Positions 9,637 to 18,007 of a stretch of DNA of 64,000 bases are shown here, piece by piece. The translations under genes were made by a program, and so were the position numbers. Each line of letters starts with the position of its first letter. Positions within the stretch are counted from its first letter, which is position 1. The notes below the pieces were generated by a model. The model saw only the letters and a list, made by a program, of their open reading frames with translations, ran no database searches and was not told the DNA's origin. Source of the stretch: Sphingosinithalassobacter tenebrarum (GTDB taxonomy: Bacteria; Pseudomonadota; Alphaproteobacteria; Sphingomonadales; Sphingomonadaceae). The stretch spans positions 3,751,001-3,815,000 of the forward strand of contig NZ_CP049109.1 of the NCBI RefSeq assembly GCF_011057975.1, given 5' to 3'.

Positions 9637-9641
9637 CGACG

Positions 9642-10010
9642 ATGCGCCTCGAAGGGCCACACCGCGATATCGCCAGACGCCTGCGCAGCGAAATGACACC
9701 CCCCGAAATCGCGCTGTGGCAAGCGCTTCGGCGGAACGACGTCGGCTTGCGGTTTCGCCGACAATACCCGGCTGGGCAGTATGTCCTCGATTTCTACTGC
9801 GCTCCGGCGAAACTGGCGATCGAAGTCGACGGCGAAGCGCATTTGCGCGGCGACAGGCCGGATCAGGACGCGGTTCGTGATGCATGGCTGAAATCGCGCG
9901 GCGTTGCGGTTTTGCGCTATCCGGCGCGCGAGGTTCTCGACAATATCGATGGCGTGGTTCGTCAGATTTTCGCGGTCGCGCTCGAACGTCGTGAACGATT
10001 TCGTAGCTGA
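9642..10010 (+). CDS. DUF559 endonuclease-like protein (Vsr/PD-(D/E)XK fold)
   Basis: A 122-aa protein: helical start MRLEGPHRDIARRLRSEMTP, then the core LRFRRQYPAGQYVLDFYC and LAIEVDGEAH, whose D...ExD pattern matches the DUF559/Vsr-like nuclease superfamily. Family members are small proteins of unknown role. The gene is tightly framed: repeat DNA ends five bases before its ATG and begins again about ten bases after its stop, and the two flanking repeats are a perfect 25-bp inverted pair. No transposase or methylase is adjacent. The gene and repeats look like one unit (9586-10065). Confidence 0.8.
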   Translation: MRLEGPHRDIARRLRSEMTPPEIALWQALRRNDVGLRFRRQYPAGQYVLDFYCAPAKLAIEVDGEAHLRGDRPDQDAVRDAWLKSRGVAVLRYPAREVLDNIDGVVRQIFAVALERRERFRS

Positions 10011-10019
10011 CCGCCGCCC

Positions 10020-10065
10020 GCCCCCTCCGACGCCTTCGGCGCCACCTCCCCCTGGCGGGGGAGGA
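10020..10065. repeat. REP-like double-hairpin element, right copy (inverted)
   Basis: On the minus strand it reads as the left copy does: the conserved 25-bp block (10041-10065) followed by a second hairpin CGCC-GAA-GGCG and CGGAGGGGG. The second hairpin differs in sequence from the left copy but still pairs. Together with 9586-9610 it brackets the DUF559 gene in inverted orientation. Confidence 0.85.
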
Positions 10066-10084
10066 TTTTACTTCTGAGCGCCAT

Positions 10085-10145
10085 TCCTCCCCCGCCAGGG
10101 GGAGGTGGCAGGCGCCGCGCGAGCGGCGACTGGCGGAGGGGCGGG
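10085..10145. repeat. REP-like double-hairpin element, third copy
   Basis: It has the same orientation as the left copy and an identical 25-bp block at 10085-10109, followed by a longer second hairpin CGCCGC-GCGA-GCGGCG and TGGCGGAGGGGCGGG. It faces the right copy across 19 bp, so the two together can form a long stem. It lies just downstream of glmM and may also end glmM transcription. Confidence 0.85.
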
Positions 10146-10163
10146 ATCGGCGCCGTTGCGATG

Positions 10164-11507
10164 CTAAGCCGCCACCGCGCGCACCGCGTCGCAGATGCGG
10201 TCCACCACGCGCTCGACTTCGCCGCGATCGTCGCCTTCGGCCATCACGCGGATCACCGGCTCGGTCCCCGATTTTCGGATCACCAGCCGCCCGTTGCCGT
10301 CGAGTTCGGCCTCAACTTCGGCGATCGCTTCCTGCACGGTCGCGTCGTCGAGCGGGGTGAATCCGGCGGCGAAGCGGACATTCTTCAATATCTGCGGCAG
10401 CGGATCGAACTGGTGGAGGACTTCGCTGGCGGGCCTGCCCGCGCGGGCGATTTCGGCGAGGATCTGGAGCGCGGCGACGAGGCCGTCGCCGGTCGTCGCA
10501 TAGTCCGACAGGATGATGTGCCCCGATTGCTCGCCGCCGACATTGAACCCGTCAGCGCGCATCTTTTCGAGGACATAGCGGTCGCCGACGCTGGTGCGCT
10601 GAAGCCCCAGCCCGTTCGCCGACAAATGCCGTTCGAGCCCGAGGTTGGACATCACCGTCGCGACCAGCCCGTCGCCCTTCAAAAGCCCGCGCCGCGACCA
10701 GCCGCAGGCGATCGTCGCCATCAGCTGGTCGCCGTCGACCACCCGGCCCTTTTCGTCGACCACGATCAGCCGGTCGGCATCGCCGTCGAGCGCGATGCCG
10801 AGCGCGGCGCCTTCGGCGACCACGCGCTCGCACAGCTGATCCGGCGCAGTCGACCCGACGCCGTCATTGATGTTGAGCCCGTTGGGCGTCACGCCGATCG
10901 CGACTACTTCTGCGCCAAGTTCCCACAGCGCCGAGGGGGCGACATGATAGGCGGCGCCATTGGCGCAATCGACGACGATCTTGATGCCATCGAGGCTGAG
11001 ATCGGTCGGGAAAGTCGATTTGGCGAAGTGGATATAGCGGCCGCGCGCATCCTCGACGCGGCGGGCACGGCCGATTTCCGCCGATGGCGCGAGCTGCGCA
11101 TCGCTTTCGATCAGAGTCTCGATCGCGACTTCGTCGGCGTCCGACAGCTTGTAGCCGTCGGGCCCGAAAAGCTTGATGCCGTTATCGGCGAAGGGATTGT
11201 GGCTCGCCGAGATCATCACGCCCAGATCCGCGCGCATCGAAGTGGTGAGCATCGCCACCGCCGGGGTGGGCATCGGGCCGACCAGCACCACGTCCATGCC
11301 GACGGCAGTGAAGCCCGCCGTCATCGCGTTTTCGAGCATATAGCCCGAAAGCCGCGTATCCTTGCCGATCACCACGCGATGCCGGTGATCGCCGCGCCGG
11401 AAATGCGCGCCGGCGGCCATGCCCACCTTCATCGCCATTTCGGCGGTCATCGGAAAGATGTTGGTCGCGCCCCGGATTCCGTCGGTGCCGAAATATTTTC
11501 TTGCCAT
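10164..11507 (-). CDS. glmM: Phosphoglucosamine mutase
   Basis: Converts glucosamine-6-phosphate to glucosamine-1-phosphate for UDP-GlcNAc and hence peptidoglycan and LPS. The 447-aa product starts [16 protein letters not shown], carries the active phosphoserine loop ISASHNP with Ser102, the metal loop DGDADR and the late GEQSGH block. The ATG at 11507 was chosen from this conserved start; the upstream in-frame extension is not conserved in type. The gene normally adjoins folP or ftsH in other bacteria; here folP is 6 kb away. Confidence 0.95.
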   Translation of the reverse strand: MARKYFGTDGIRGATNIFPMTAEMAMKVGMAAGAHFRRGDHRHRVVIGKDTRLSGYMLENAMTAGFTAVGMDVVLVGPMPTPAVAMLTTSMRADLGVMISASHNPFADNGIKLFGPDGYKLSDADEVAIETLIESDAQLAPSAEIGRARRVEDARGRYIHFAKSTFPTDLSLDGIKIVVDCANGAAYHVAPSALWELGAEVVAIGVTPNGLNINDGVGSTAPDQLCERVVAEGAALGIALDGDADRLIVVDEKGRVVDGDQLMATIACGWSRRGLLKGDGLVATVMSNLGLERHLSANGLGLQRTSVGDRYVLEKMRADGFNVGGEQSGHIILSDYATTGDGLVAALQILAEIARAGRPASEVLHQFDPLPQILKNVRFAAGFTPLDDATVQEAIAEVEAELDGNGRLVIRKSGTEPVIRVMAEGDDRGEVERVVDRICDAVRAVAA

Positions 11508-11578
11508 TGCCCTTACCGTCACGCCCTTGCGGGATTGCGTTGCACCCCTGATAGCGGGCAATCCTTATCAGAGCGAGC

Positions 11579-12844
11579 ATGTCCCAAACCACCCGCATCC
11601 TCCTGTCGCTGGTCGCCGGCCTTGCCATCGGCATCGTCGCCGCCGCGACCGTGCCCGAAAGCGCCATTTCGGCGATCGATTATGTCCGGCCGATCGGATC
11701 GGCATGGCTCAATGCGCTGCGGATGACCATCGTGCCGCTGGTCGTGTCGCTGCTCGTCGTCGGCATCGCGGCGACGGCGGAGGCGGCGCGGGCGAGCAAG
11801 CTCGCAACCGGCGCGATCGCGCTGTTCCTGGTGCTGCTGTGGATTTCCGCCGCGCTGGGGGCGCTGCTGACGCCGCTGTTCCTCGATCTGTGGACCCTGC
11901 CCGACAGCGCGACGGCCGCACTGCGCGACGCCTTTGCCGGGGCCGAGCCGGCAGGCGAAGTGCCGCCCTTCTCCGATTTCCTCGCCGCGATCGTGCCGAC
12001 CAATCCGATCGCGGCGGCGGCGGAGGATTCATTCCTGCCGCTGATCATCTTCACCACCGTCTTCGCCTTTGCCGTCACGCGCCTTCCCGAAGAGCCGCGC
12101 GAGACGCTGGTAAAATTCTTCCGTGCGCTGTCGGATGCGATGCTGGTGATGATCCACTGGGTGTTGTGGCTCGCCCCGATCGGAGTCGTCGCGCTTTCCT
12201 ATGTCGTCGGCGCGCGGGCGGGAACGGCGGCGCTGGGCGCGCTGCTCCATTATGTCGTGATCGTCTCGGCGGTGGGCGGCGTGCTGCTGCTGCTCGCCTA
12301 TCCGCTCGCGGTGTTCGGCGGAAAGCTGCCGCTCGGCCGGTTCGCGCGCGAAGTCGCGCCGTCGCAGGCCGTTGCAGTGAGCACGCAAAGCTCGCTCGCC
12401 TCGCTGCCCGCGATGCTGGCGAGTTCGGAACGGCTGGGCATTCCGGTGTCGACTTCGGGAGTCACACTGCCGCTGGCGGTGGCGATTTTCCGCGTGACGG
12501 GACCGTGCATGAACATCGCAGTCGCCATCTATGTCGCGCATGTCTTCGGCATGGAGCTGACGCCGACGCAGCTGGCGGCGGGCGTCGCGGCGGCGGCGAT
12601 CACGACGCTGGGCGCGGTCAGCCTGCCCGGCGCGATCAGCTTCATCAGCTCGATCGCTCCCGTCGCCATCGCGATGGGCGTGCCGGTCGCACCGCTCGCG
12701 CTGCTGGTCGCGGTCGAGACACTGCCCGACATCATGCGGACGATCGCCAATGTGACGATGGACGTTTCGACCACCAGCGTCATCGCCGCACGATCGGGCG
12801 CGGGCGGCGAGCGCAGCGAAGCGGACGAATTGCTGGAGGGGTGA
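11579..12844 (+). CDS. Dicarboxylate/amino acid:cation symporter (DAACS family)
   Basis: A 421-aa inner-membrane transporter with multiple hydrophobic segments. Family marks include STQSSLASLPAM (the serine-rich re-entrant loop), the proline-rich VSTSGVTLPLAVAIFR and the NIAVAIY substrate-site helix. Members take up C4-dicarboxylates, glutamate or aspartate, or small neutral amino acids with Na+ or H+; the exact substrate is not evident. Divergent from glmM across about 70 bp. Confidence 0.9.
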   Translation: MSQTTRILLSLVAGLAIGIVAAATVPESAISAIDYVRPIGSAWLNALRMTIVPLVVSLLVVGIAATAEAARASKLATGAIALFLVLLWISAALGALLTPLFLDLWTLPDSATAALRDAFAGAEPAGEVPPFSDFLAAIVPTNPIAAAAEDSFLPLIIFTTVFAFAVTRLPEEPRETLVKFFRALSDAMLVMIHWVLWLAPIGVVALSYVVGARAGTAALGALLHYVVIVSAVGGVLLLLAYPLAVFGGKLPLGRFAREVAPSQAVAVSTQSSLASLPAMLASSERLGIPVSTSGVTLPLAVAIFRVTGPCMNIAVAIYVAHVFGMELTPTQLAAGVAAAAITTLGAVSLPGAISFISSIAPVAIAMGVPVAPLALLVAVETLPDIMRTIANVTMDVSTTSVIAARSGAGGERSEADELLEG

Positions 12845-12874
12845 GGCGGACGCCGGCGTTCCCGCCCGCCCGGC

Positions 12875-13282
12875 TCATTGGAGGAGGACGCATATTCCGT
12901 CGGCGCGCATCGGCGGGCAGCGTTGCCCGATGATCCAGCCGAGCTGCTGATACGCCACACCCTCTACCGGGTGCCCGGCGGCGTTGCGGGCCGGCGTATA
13001 GCGCATGCGCCGCGACCAGAATTTGCAGCTGCCCTCGTCAACGCTGGCAAAGCCGCTCGATTGCGTCACTTCGCAATTGCTGACGCGGCCGCGCGTATCG
13101 ATCGTCAGCCGCATCATCACAACGCCGCCTTCCTCCGCGCGCAGCGCCGCCGTGGGATAGTCCGCCGCCGATATCGATCCGCTCCGCAGCGCGGGATCGG
13201 TTTGCGCAGATGCCGGAAGCGCGGCCAGGCCTGCCGCAGCAACAGCGGTCAGTCGCAGCAATTTCAGTTCGCGGGTTCCCAT
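12875..13282 (-). CDS. Small periplasmic TonB C-terminal-domain protein (copy 1)
   Basis: A 135-aa secreted protein: signal peptide about residues 1-26 (ending ASAQ), then a TonB-C-type domain with GGVVMMRLTIDTRGRVSNC and RRMRYTPARNAAGHPVEG. It lacks the membrane anchor and proline spacer of true TonB, so it is a stand-alone domain rather than an energy transducer. A homologous gene lies immediately upstream (13342-13707). Two cysteines (NCEV and GSCKFW) match positions in the neighbour and may pair. Role unknown. Confidence 0.7.
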   Translation of the reverse strand: MGTRELKLLRLTAVAAAGLAALPASAQTDPALRSGSISAADYPTAALRAEEGGVVMMRLTIDTRGRVSNCEVTQSSGFASVDEGSCKFWSRRMRYTPARNAAGHPVEGVAYQQLGWIIGQRCPPMRADGICVLLQ

Positions 13283-13341
13283 TCGCACAGCATTGCCGAA
13301 CAGCCCCGGCAGAACAAGCCGGCGATCATCGCCCGGCCCCG

Positions 13342-13707
13342 TCAGCGCGGCCTGGTGTCCCATCGTATCGCATGGGTCGTCGTGCCTTCGACCGGCTCGT
13401 CCTGCGCGTTCCGCGCCGGATAATAGCGTACCCGCTTGCCCCAGATCTTGCAGGAATAGGCATCGAGCGCGTCATAGCCGCTCGATACCACGATCGCGCA
13501 ATGCGATACGCGCCCTTCGGTATCGATCGTGAATTCCATCAGTACGAGCCCGGGCTCGCCATGACGCAACAATTCGCGGGGCGCATCCTCGGCCCGGACG
13601 GAGCCGTACCGGATCGTCGGCGGCGTTTGCGCCGAAGCCGACGCAATCCCCAGAAAGCCGCTCGAAATGATGGCGCTTCCCGCCAGCGCTGCCTTGCCGA
13701 TGTTCAT
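13342..13707 (-). CDS. Small periplasmic TonB C-terminal-domain protein (copy 2)
   Basis: A 121-aa paralogue of the gene after it: signal peptide about residues 1-26, then GLVLMEFTIDTEGRVSHC and KRVRYYPARNAQDEPVEG align block by block with copy 1, including the two cysteines. The ATG at 13707 was used; an in-frame TTG two codons earlier is possible. The two genes are separated by 59 bases and likely arose by tandem duplication followed by strong divergence. Confidence 0.7.
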   Translation of the reverse strand: MNIGKAALAGSAIISSGFLGIASASAQTPPTIRYGSVRAEDAPRELLRHGEPGLVLMEFTIDTEGRVSHCAIVVSSGYDALDAYSCKIWGKRVRYYPARNAQDEPVEGTTTHAIRWDTRPR

Positions 13708-13725
13708 GTACAATGCCTGTCAGAA

Positions 13726-15072
13726 TTACTTCAGCAGCACCAGTTCCTCGGCCATGCTCGGATGCAGCGCGACGGTGTCGTCGAACGCCTGTTTGGTAAG
13801 CCCCGCCTTCACCGCCACGGCCGCTGCCTGCAAAATCTCCGGCGCGTCGGGACCGATCATGTGGAGGCCGACGACCTTTCCGGTCTCCGCATCGCAGATC
13901 ATCTTGTAGAGCGCGCGTTCGTTGCGATCGGCCAGCACATTCTTCATCGCCCGGAAATCGGAGGTATAGACCTGGATCGATCCGAGCTTCATCCGCGCCT
14001 CGCCCTCGGTCATGCCGACGCCCGCCATCGGCGGATGGCTGAACACCGCCGAAGGGACGCAGGCGTAATCGACCGTGTGCGGCTTGCCGCCGAACACCGT
14101 GTCGGCGAACGCCTGTCCCTCGCGAATCGCGACGGGGGTGAGCTGGATGCGATTGGTGACGTCGCCGACGGCATAGATGCTCTCGACGGTCGAGCGGTTG
14201 GTCTCGTCGACCTTGACCGCGCCCTTGTCGTCGATCTCGACGCCGATTTCCTCCAGCCCCAGCCCTGCGCTGTTGGGCGTGCGGCCAAGCGCATAGAGGA
14301 CGCAGTCGACATCGATCGCATCATGCCCGGTCATTTCGACGCGCAGGCTGCCGTCGTCATTCTGGGTGATGCTTTCGAATTCGGCATGGAAGCGGAATTC
14401 GATGCCCTTGGTCATCGATATCTGGAGCAGCCGGTCGCGGATCGATTCGTCATAGGCGCGCAGGATCACGTCGCTGCGATTGATCAGCGTCACTTTCGAT
14501 CCCAGCTCGTTGAAGATGCCGGCGAATTCATTGGCGATATAGCCCGCCCCGGCGATCAGAACACGTTTGGGCAGCTTCTCGAGGTGGAAGACTTCGTTCG
14601 AGGTGATGCCGAGTTCGTTCCCCGGAAATTCGGGGATGAAGGGATGCGCGCCCGTGGCGATCAGGATTGTGCCCGCACTGATTTTCCGGCCGCTCGCCAG
14701 CGTGACTTCATGCGGTCCCGAAACCGTCGCGCGATCGAGGATGATCTCGACGTCATGGCTTTCGAGCGTGTTGGTATAGGCATTGTTCAGCCGGTCGACA
14801 TCGGCGAGCACATTGTCGCGCAGCACCGTCCAGTCGAAATCGCAATCGGGCACGTTCCAGCCGAAGCGGCGCGCGTCGCGCAAATCCTCGGCGAAATGCG
14901 CGCCGTAGATGAGCAGCTTCTTGGGCACACAGCCGCGAATGACGCAGGTGCCGCCGACGCGATACTCCTCGGCGATCGCCACCTTCGCGCCATGCGCGGC
15001 AGAAACGCGCGCGGCGCGCACGCCGCCGGAGCCGGCGCCGATGACGAAGAGGTCGTAATCATAGTCGGACAT
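13726..15072 (-). CDS. gor: Glutathione-disulfide reductase
   Basis: A 448-aa FAD-dependent pyridine nucleotide-disulfide oxidoreductase that reduces GSSG with NADPH. It shows the FAD motif GAGSGGVRAAR (12-22), redox-active cysteines C43 and C48 in GGTCVIRGCVPKK, the NADPH motif GAGYIANEFAG with a nearby NRSD segment, and the proton-relay HPSMAEE (His437, Glu442). This is the standard class I layout and length. The ATG at 15072 was preferred over an in-frame GTG three codons upstream. Confidence 0.93.
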   Translation of the reverse strand: MSDYDYDLFVIGAGSGGVRAARVSAAHGAKVAIAEEYRVGGTCVIRGCVPKKLLIYGAHFAEDLRDARRFGWNVPDCDFDWTVLRDNVLADVDRLNNAYTNTLESHDVEIILDRATVSGPHEVTLASGRKISAGTILIATGAHPFIPEFPGNELGITSNEVFHLEKLPKRVLIAGAGYIANEFAGIFNELGSKVTLINRSDVILRAYDESIRDRLLQISMTKGIEFRFHAEFESITQNDDGSLRVEMTGHDAIDVDCVLYALGRTPNSAGLGLEEIGVEIDDKGAVKVDETNRSTVESIYAVGDVTNRIQLTPVAIREGQAFADTVFGGKPHTVDYACVPSAVFSHPPMAGVGMTEGEARMKLGSIQVYTSDFRAMKNVLADRNERALYKMICDAETGKVVGLHMIGPDAPEILQAAAVAVKAGLTKQAFDDTVALHPSMAEELVLLK

Positions 15073-15097
15073 CGGCGGCACGCTCCATGTTCAGGAT

Positions 15098-15187
15098 CGT
15101 TGGCCCTGAGCCTGTCGAAGCGCCGTACTTCCTTGTCACCGGTCCGATGAAGAAGAACGGGGCTTCGACAGGCTCAGCCCCAACGGG
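15098..15187. repeat. Paired inverted repeat, CTTCGACAGGCTCAG family (copy b)
   Basis: CCCTGAGCCTGTCGAAG (15104-15120) faces CTTCGACAGGCTCAGCCCC (15163-15181). Both arms carry G at the variable position (GACAGGC). The pair lies in the gap between the PhnA-like gene and gor and could form a stem of about 15 bp. Confidence 0.8.
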
Positions 15188-15242
15188 GGATAGGTTCGGT
15201 TGGGGAGATAGGCTGGCGTCGGCGTGATGCCAACCGGCGGGC

Positions 15243-15557
15243 TCACCGCTTGCGCACGAACTCCGCGCGCAGCACCAGCCCCTTGATGCCTTCATACTTG
15301 CAGTCGATTTCCTGGCTGTCGCCGGTCAGGCGGATCGATTTGATCAGCGTGCCACGTTTCAGCGTCCGGCCCGCGCCCTTGACGTCGAGATCCTTGATCA
15401 GCGTCACCTGATCGCCGTCCTGCAGGATATTGCCGACCGAATCGCGGACCTCGACCGCGTCTTCGGCCGCGGCCTTGGCAGCGGCTTCGGACGCGGGAAT
15501 CCATTCGCCCGAGGCTTCGTCATACACATATTCTTCGTCGGACACTGTTTTCTCCAT
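15243..15557 (-). CDS. PhnA-domain (alkylphosphonate utilisation-like) protein
   Basis: A 104-aa protein. The C-terminal half is a PhnA-C-type SH3-like domain: SVGNILQDGDQVTLIKDLDV, then GAGRTLKRGTLIKSIRLTG and DCKYEGIKGLVLRAEFVRK. The zinc-ribbon found in longer PhnA proteins is missing; the N-terminus is instead acidic (DEEYVYDEASGEW). The role is not established despite the family name. It lies between gor and pgi on the same strand. Confidence 0.8.
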   Translation of the reverse strand: MEKTVSDEEYVYDEASGEWIPASEAAAKAAAEDAVEVRDSVGNILQDGDQVTLIKDLDVKGAGRTLKRGTLIKSIRLTGDSQEIDCKYEGIKGLVLRAEFVRKR

Positions 15558-15582
15558 TAGTCCCGAACGTGCGGGAATGCCT

Positions 15583-17079
15583 TCAGGCGCCAAGCGCGCG
15601 GGACAGCAAATCATTGGTCGATGCGTCGAAATCGAGGTCGCCCGCATCGGCCGCCTTGGCCATTTCCTTGCCCAGCTCGACGCCGAACTGATCGAACGCA
15701 TTGATGCCGAGCAGCACCGCGTTGACGAAGGTGCGGTGTTCGTAAAATGCGATCAGCGCGCCGAGCGTCCGCGGTTCGAGCGTGTCGAGCAGCAGTGTCG
15801 AGGACGGCCGGTCCCCGGGATAGGCGCGCGCCGCATCCTCATGCCCCTTGCCCTTCATCAGCGCCGCGCCCTGCGCGAGCATGTTGAGGAGGAGCTGGCG
15901 GTGATGCGCTTCGCTCTGCACATCCTCGGGTTCGACCACGCCGAGAAATTCGACCGGCACCAGATGCGTGCCCTGATGGAGCAGCTGGAACACCGCGTGC
16001 TGCGCGTCGGTGCCGACGCCACCCCAGGTGATTGGCGCGGTCGGCCAGGTGACCGGCTCGCCTTCGACCGTCACGCGCTTGCCGTTCGATTCCATTTCGA
16101 GCTGCTGGAGATAGCTGGGCAACAGCCGCAACCGCTCGTCATAGGCGAAGACGCCGCGCGTCTCGCACCCGCGAACCTGCGTGTAATAAAGGTCGGCAAA
16201 GGCGGCGAGCACCGGCGCGTTCTGCCGCAGCGGCGTCAGGCGGAAATGCCGGTCCATTTCGGCGGCGCCTTCGAGCAGTTCCTCGAACGCATCCCAGCCG
16301 AGGCCGAGCGCAGCGGGAAAGCCGATCGACGACCAGAGCGAATAGCGCCCGCCGACGCTTTCGCTGAAGGGGAGGATGCGGGTTTCATCGACGCCCCAGG
16401 CAATCGCCTTGTCGGGCGAGGCCGTCAGCGCGACCACCTGGCCATAGGGATCAGCAACGCCGCCCTCGGTCATCCACGCGATCGCGCTTTCGGCGTTGAG
16501 CATGGTTTCCGTGGTGGTGAAGGTCTTCGAGGCGACGGCGAGCAGCGTTGCCTGGGGATCGAAATCCTTCACTGCCTCTTCCAGCGCCAGCCCGTCGACA
16601 TTCGAAACGATCGCGACGTCGTAGCGGTCGGACTCGCGGCCCAGCGCATCGACCAGCAGATCGGGTCCGAGCGCAGACCCGCCGATGCCGACATGCAGGA
16701 TGTGGCGGATCGGCCCCAGCGCCTCGGCCTCGATCGCATCGATCAGCGCGCGCATCCGGGCGTGAAAGGCCCGCGCCTGCGCCACGCTGTCCGGCGCGCC
16801 CTCGCCGCGCTGGGCACTATGTTCGACCGCGCGCCCCTCGGTCACGTTGATTGCCTCGCCGGCGAACAGCGCATCGCGCTTGCCGGCCAGATCCATCGCA
16901 TCGGCGTGCGCGGCGAATGCTTCCACGGCCTCGCGCGCGAGATGCGTTTTCGACCAGTCGAAATGAATGCCAGCGACATCGGCGGTGAGGAAGGCCAGCC
17001 GGTCGGGATCGTCCGCGAACAAATCGGTCAGCGGGGTTTGCGCAAGCGCCTTGATCGGGGACCAGTCGGGTGTCGGCAT
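15583..17079 (-). CDS. pgi: Glucose-6-phosphate isomerase
   Basis: Interconverts glucose-6-phosphate and fructose-6-phosphate. The 498-aa product has GIGGSALGPDLL, the phosphate-binding SKTFTTTET, GGRYSLWSSIGFPAALGLG, and the base region QLLHQGTHLVPVEF. It is slightly shorter than the E. coli enzyme but collinear. The ATG at 17079 follows GGAGAA. It is divergent from lepB. Confidence 0.94.
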   Translation of the reverse strand: MPTPDWSPIKALAQTPLTDLFADDPDRLAFLTADVAGIHFDWSKTHLAREAVEAFAAHADAMDLAGKRDALFAGEAINVTEGRAVEHSAQRGEGAPDSVAQARAFHARMRALIDAIEAEALGPIRHILHVGIGGSALGPDLLVDALGRESDRYDVAIVSNVDGLALEEAVKDFDPQATLLAVASKTFTTTETMLNAESAIAWMTEGGVADPYGQVVALTASPDKAIAWGVDETRILPFSESVGGRYSLWSSIGFPAALGLGWDAFEELLEGAAEMDRHFRLTPLRQNAPVLAAFADLYYTQVRGCETRGVFAYDERLRLLPSYLQQLEMESNGKRVTVEGEPVTWPTAPITWGGVGTDAQHAVFQLLHQGTHLVPVEFLGVVEPEDVQSEAHHRQLLLNMLAQGAALMKGKGHEDAARAYPGDRPSSTLLLDTLEPRTLGALIAFYEHRTFVNAVLLGINAFDQFGVELGKEMAKAADAGDLDFDASTNDLLSRALGA

Positions 17080-17182
17080 GGTTTTCTCCTGTCTTCGCGA
17101 TAGGCTCTACCGTCCCATATCCGGCGCCGCCAGACCCAAGCGAGCGCTTGACGCCATCCGCGCGCCGCCGCAGAGCAATCGC

Positions 17183-18007
17183 ATGGCAAACGCATCGTCT
17201 ACCGAATCGACCACGGAAACGAAGCCGAAGAACGAATGGCTCGATCTCGGCTCGTTCCTGCTCAAGCTGGTCCTGATCGTCTTCGTCATTCGCAGCTTCA
17301 TCTTCTCGCCGTTCAGCATCCCCAGCGAATCGATGATGCCGCGGCTGCTGATCGGCGACTATCTGTTCATCACCAAATGGAATTACGGCTATTCGCGGCA
17401 CTCGCTGCCGTGGAGCCTGCCACTGCTGCCGAACATGCACTGGTCCGATCCGTCGCGCGGCGACGTGGTGGTGTTCAAGGCGCCGGGGCATGGCGATCAG
17501 GACTGGATCAAGCGCGTCATCGGCCTGCCCGGCGACACGATCCAGATGCGCGGGGGGCAGCTGATCCTCAACGGCCAGCCGGTGCCGAAGGAGAAGATCG
17601 CCGATTTCGTGCTGCCCTATTCGCCCAATTACGATGCGAACAACTGCCCGCCCCAGCATGAGGATACCGGCGCGGAAGGCGCGCCGATCTGCCGCATCGC
17701 GATGTTCCGCGAAACGCTGCCGGGCGGCAAGAGCTACGAAGTGCTCGATGTCGATACCCGTCCGGCGGACGACACGATGCTCTTCACCGTGCCCGAGGAC
17801 CATGTGTTCCTGATGGGCGACAATCGCGACAACAGCGCCGACAGCCGCTTCAGCCGTGCCGAAGGCGGCATCAGCTTTGTCCCGATGGAGAATGTGGAGG
17901 GCAAGGCAGTCTTCACCTTCTGGTCGACCGATGGCGGCGCGAGCTGGCTGCTGCCCTGGACCTGGTTCACCGCGGCCCGCTGGGATCGCATCGGGGAGGG
18001 CTTTTGA
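17183..18007 (+). CDS. lepB: Signal peptidase I
   Basis: Removes signal peptides at the outer face of the inner membrane. The 274-aa product has one N-terminal membrane helix (about 24-41), catalytic Ser50 in IPSESMMP, catalytic Lys110 in DWIKRVIGLPGD and the box GDNRDNSADSR. The ATG at 17183 was chosen; the open frame upstream overlaps the divergent pgi. It overlaps rnc by four bases, the usual lepB-rnc(-era) order in this group. Confidence 0.93.
   Translation: MANASSTESTTETKPKNEWLDLGSFLLKLVLIVFVIRSFIFSPFSIPSESMMPRLLIGDYLFITKWNYGYSRHSLPWSLPLLPNMHWSDPSRGDVVVFKAPGHGDQDWIKRVIGLPGDTIQMRGGQLILNGQPVPKEKIADFVLPYSPNYDANNCPPQHEDTGAEGAPICRIAMFRETLPGGKSYEVLDVDTRPADDTMLFTVPEDHVFLMGDNRDNSADSRFSRAEGGISFVPMENVEGKAVFTFWSTDGGASWLLPWTWFTAARWDRIGEGF

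Noticed and set aside
9586..10065. Insertion sequence
   Set aside because: It has inverted ends but no transposase and no visible target duplication at the edges; described instead as a repeat-nuclease unit.
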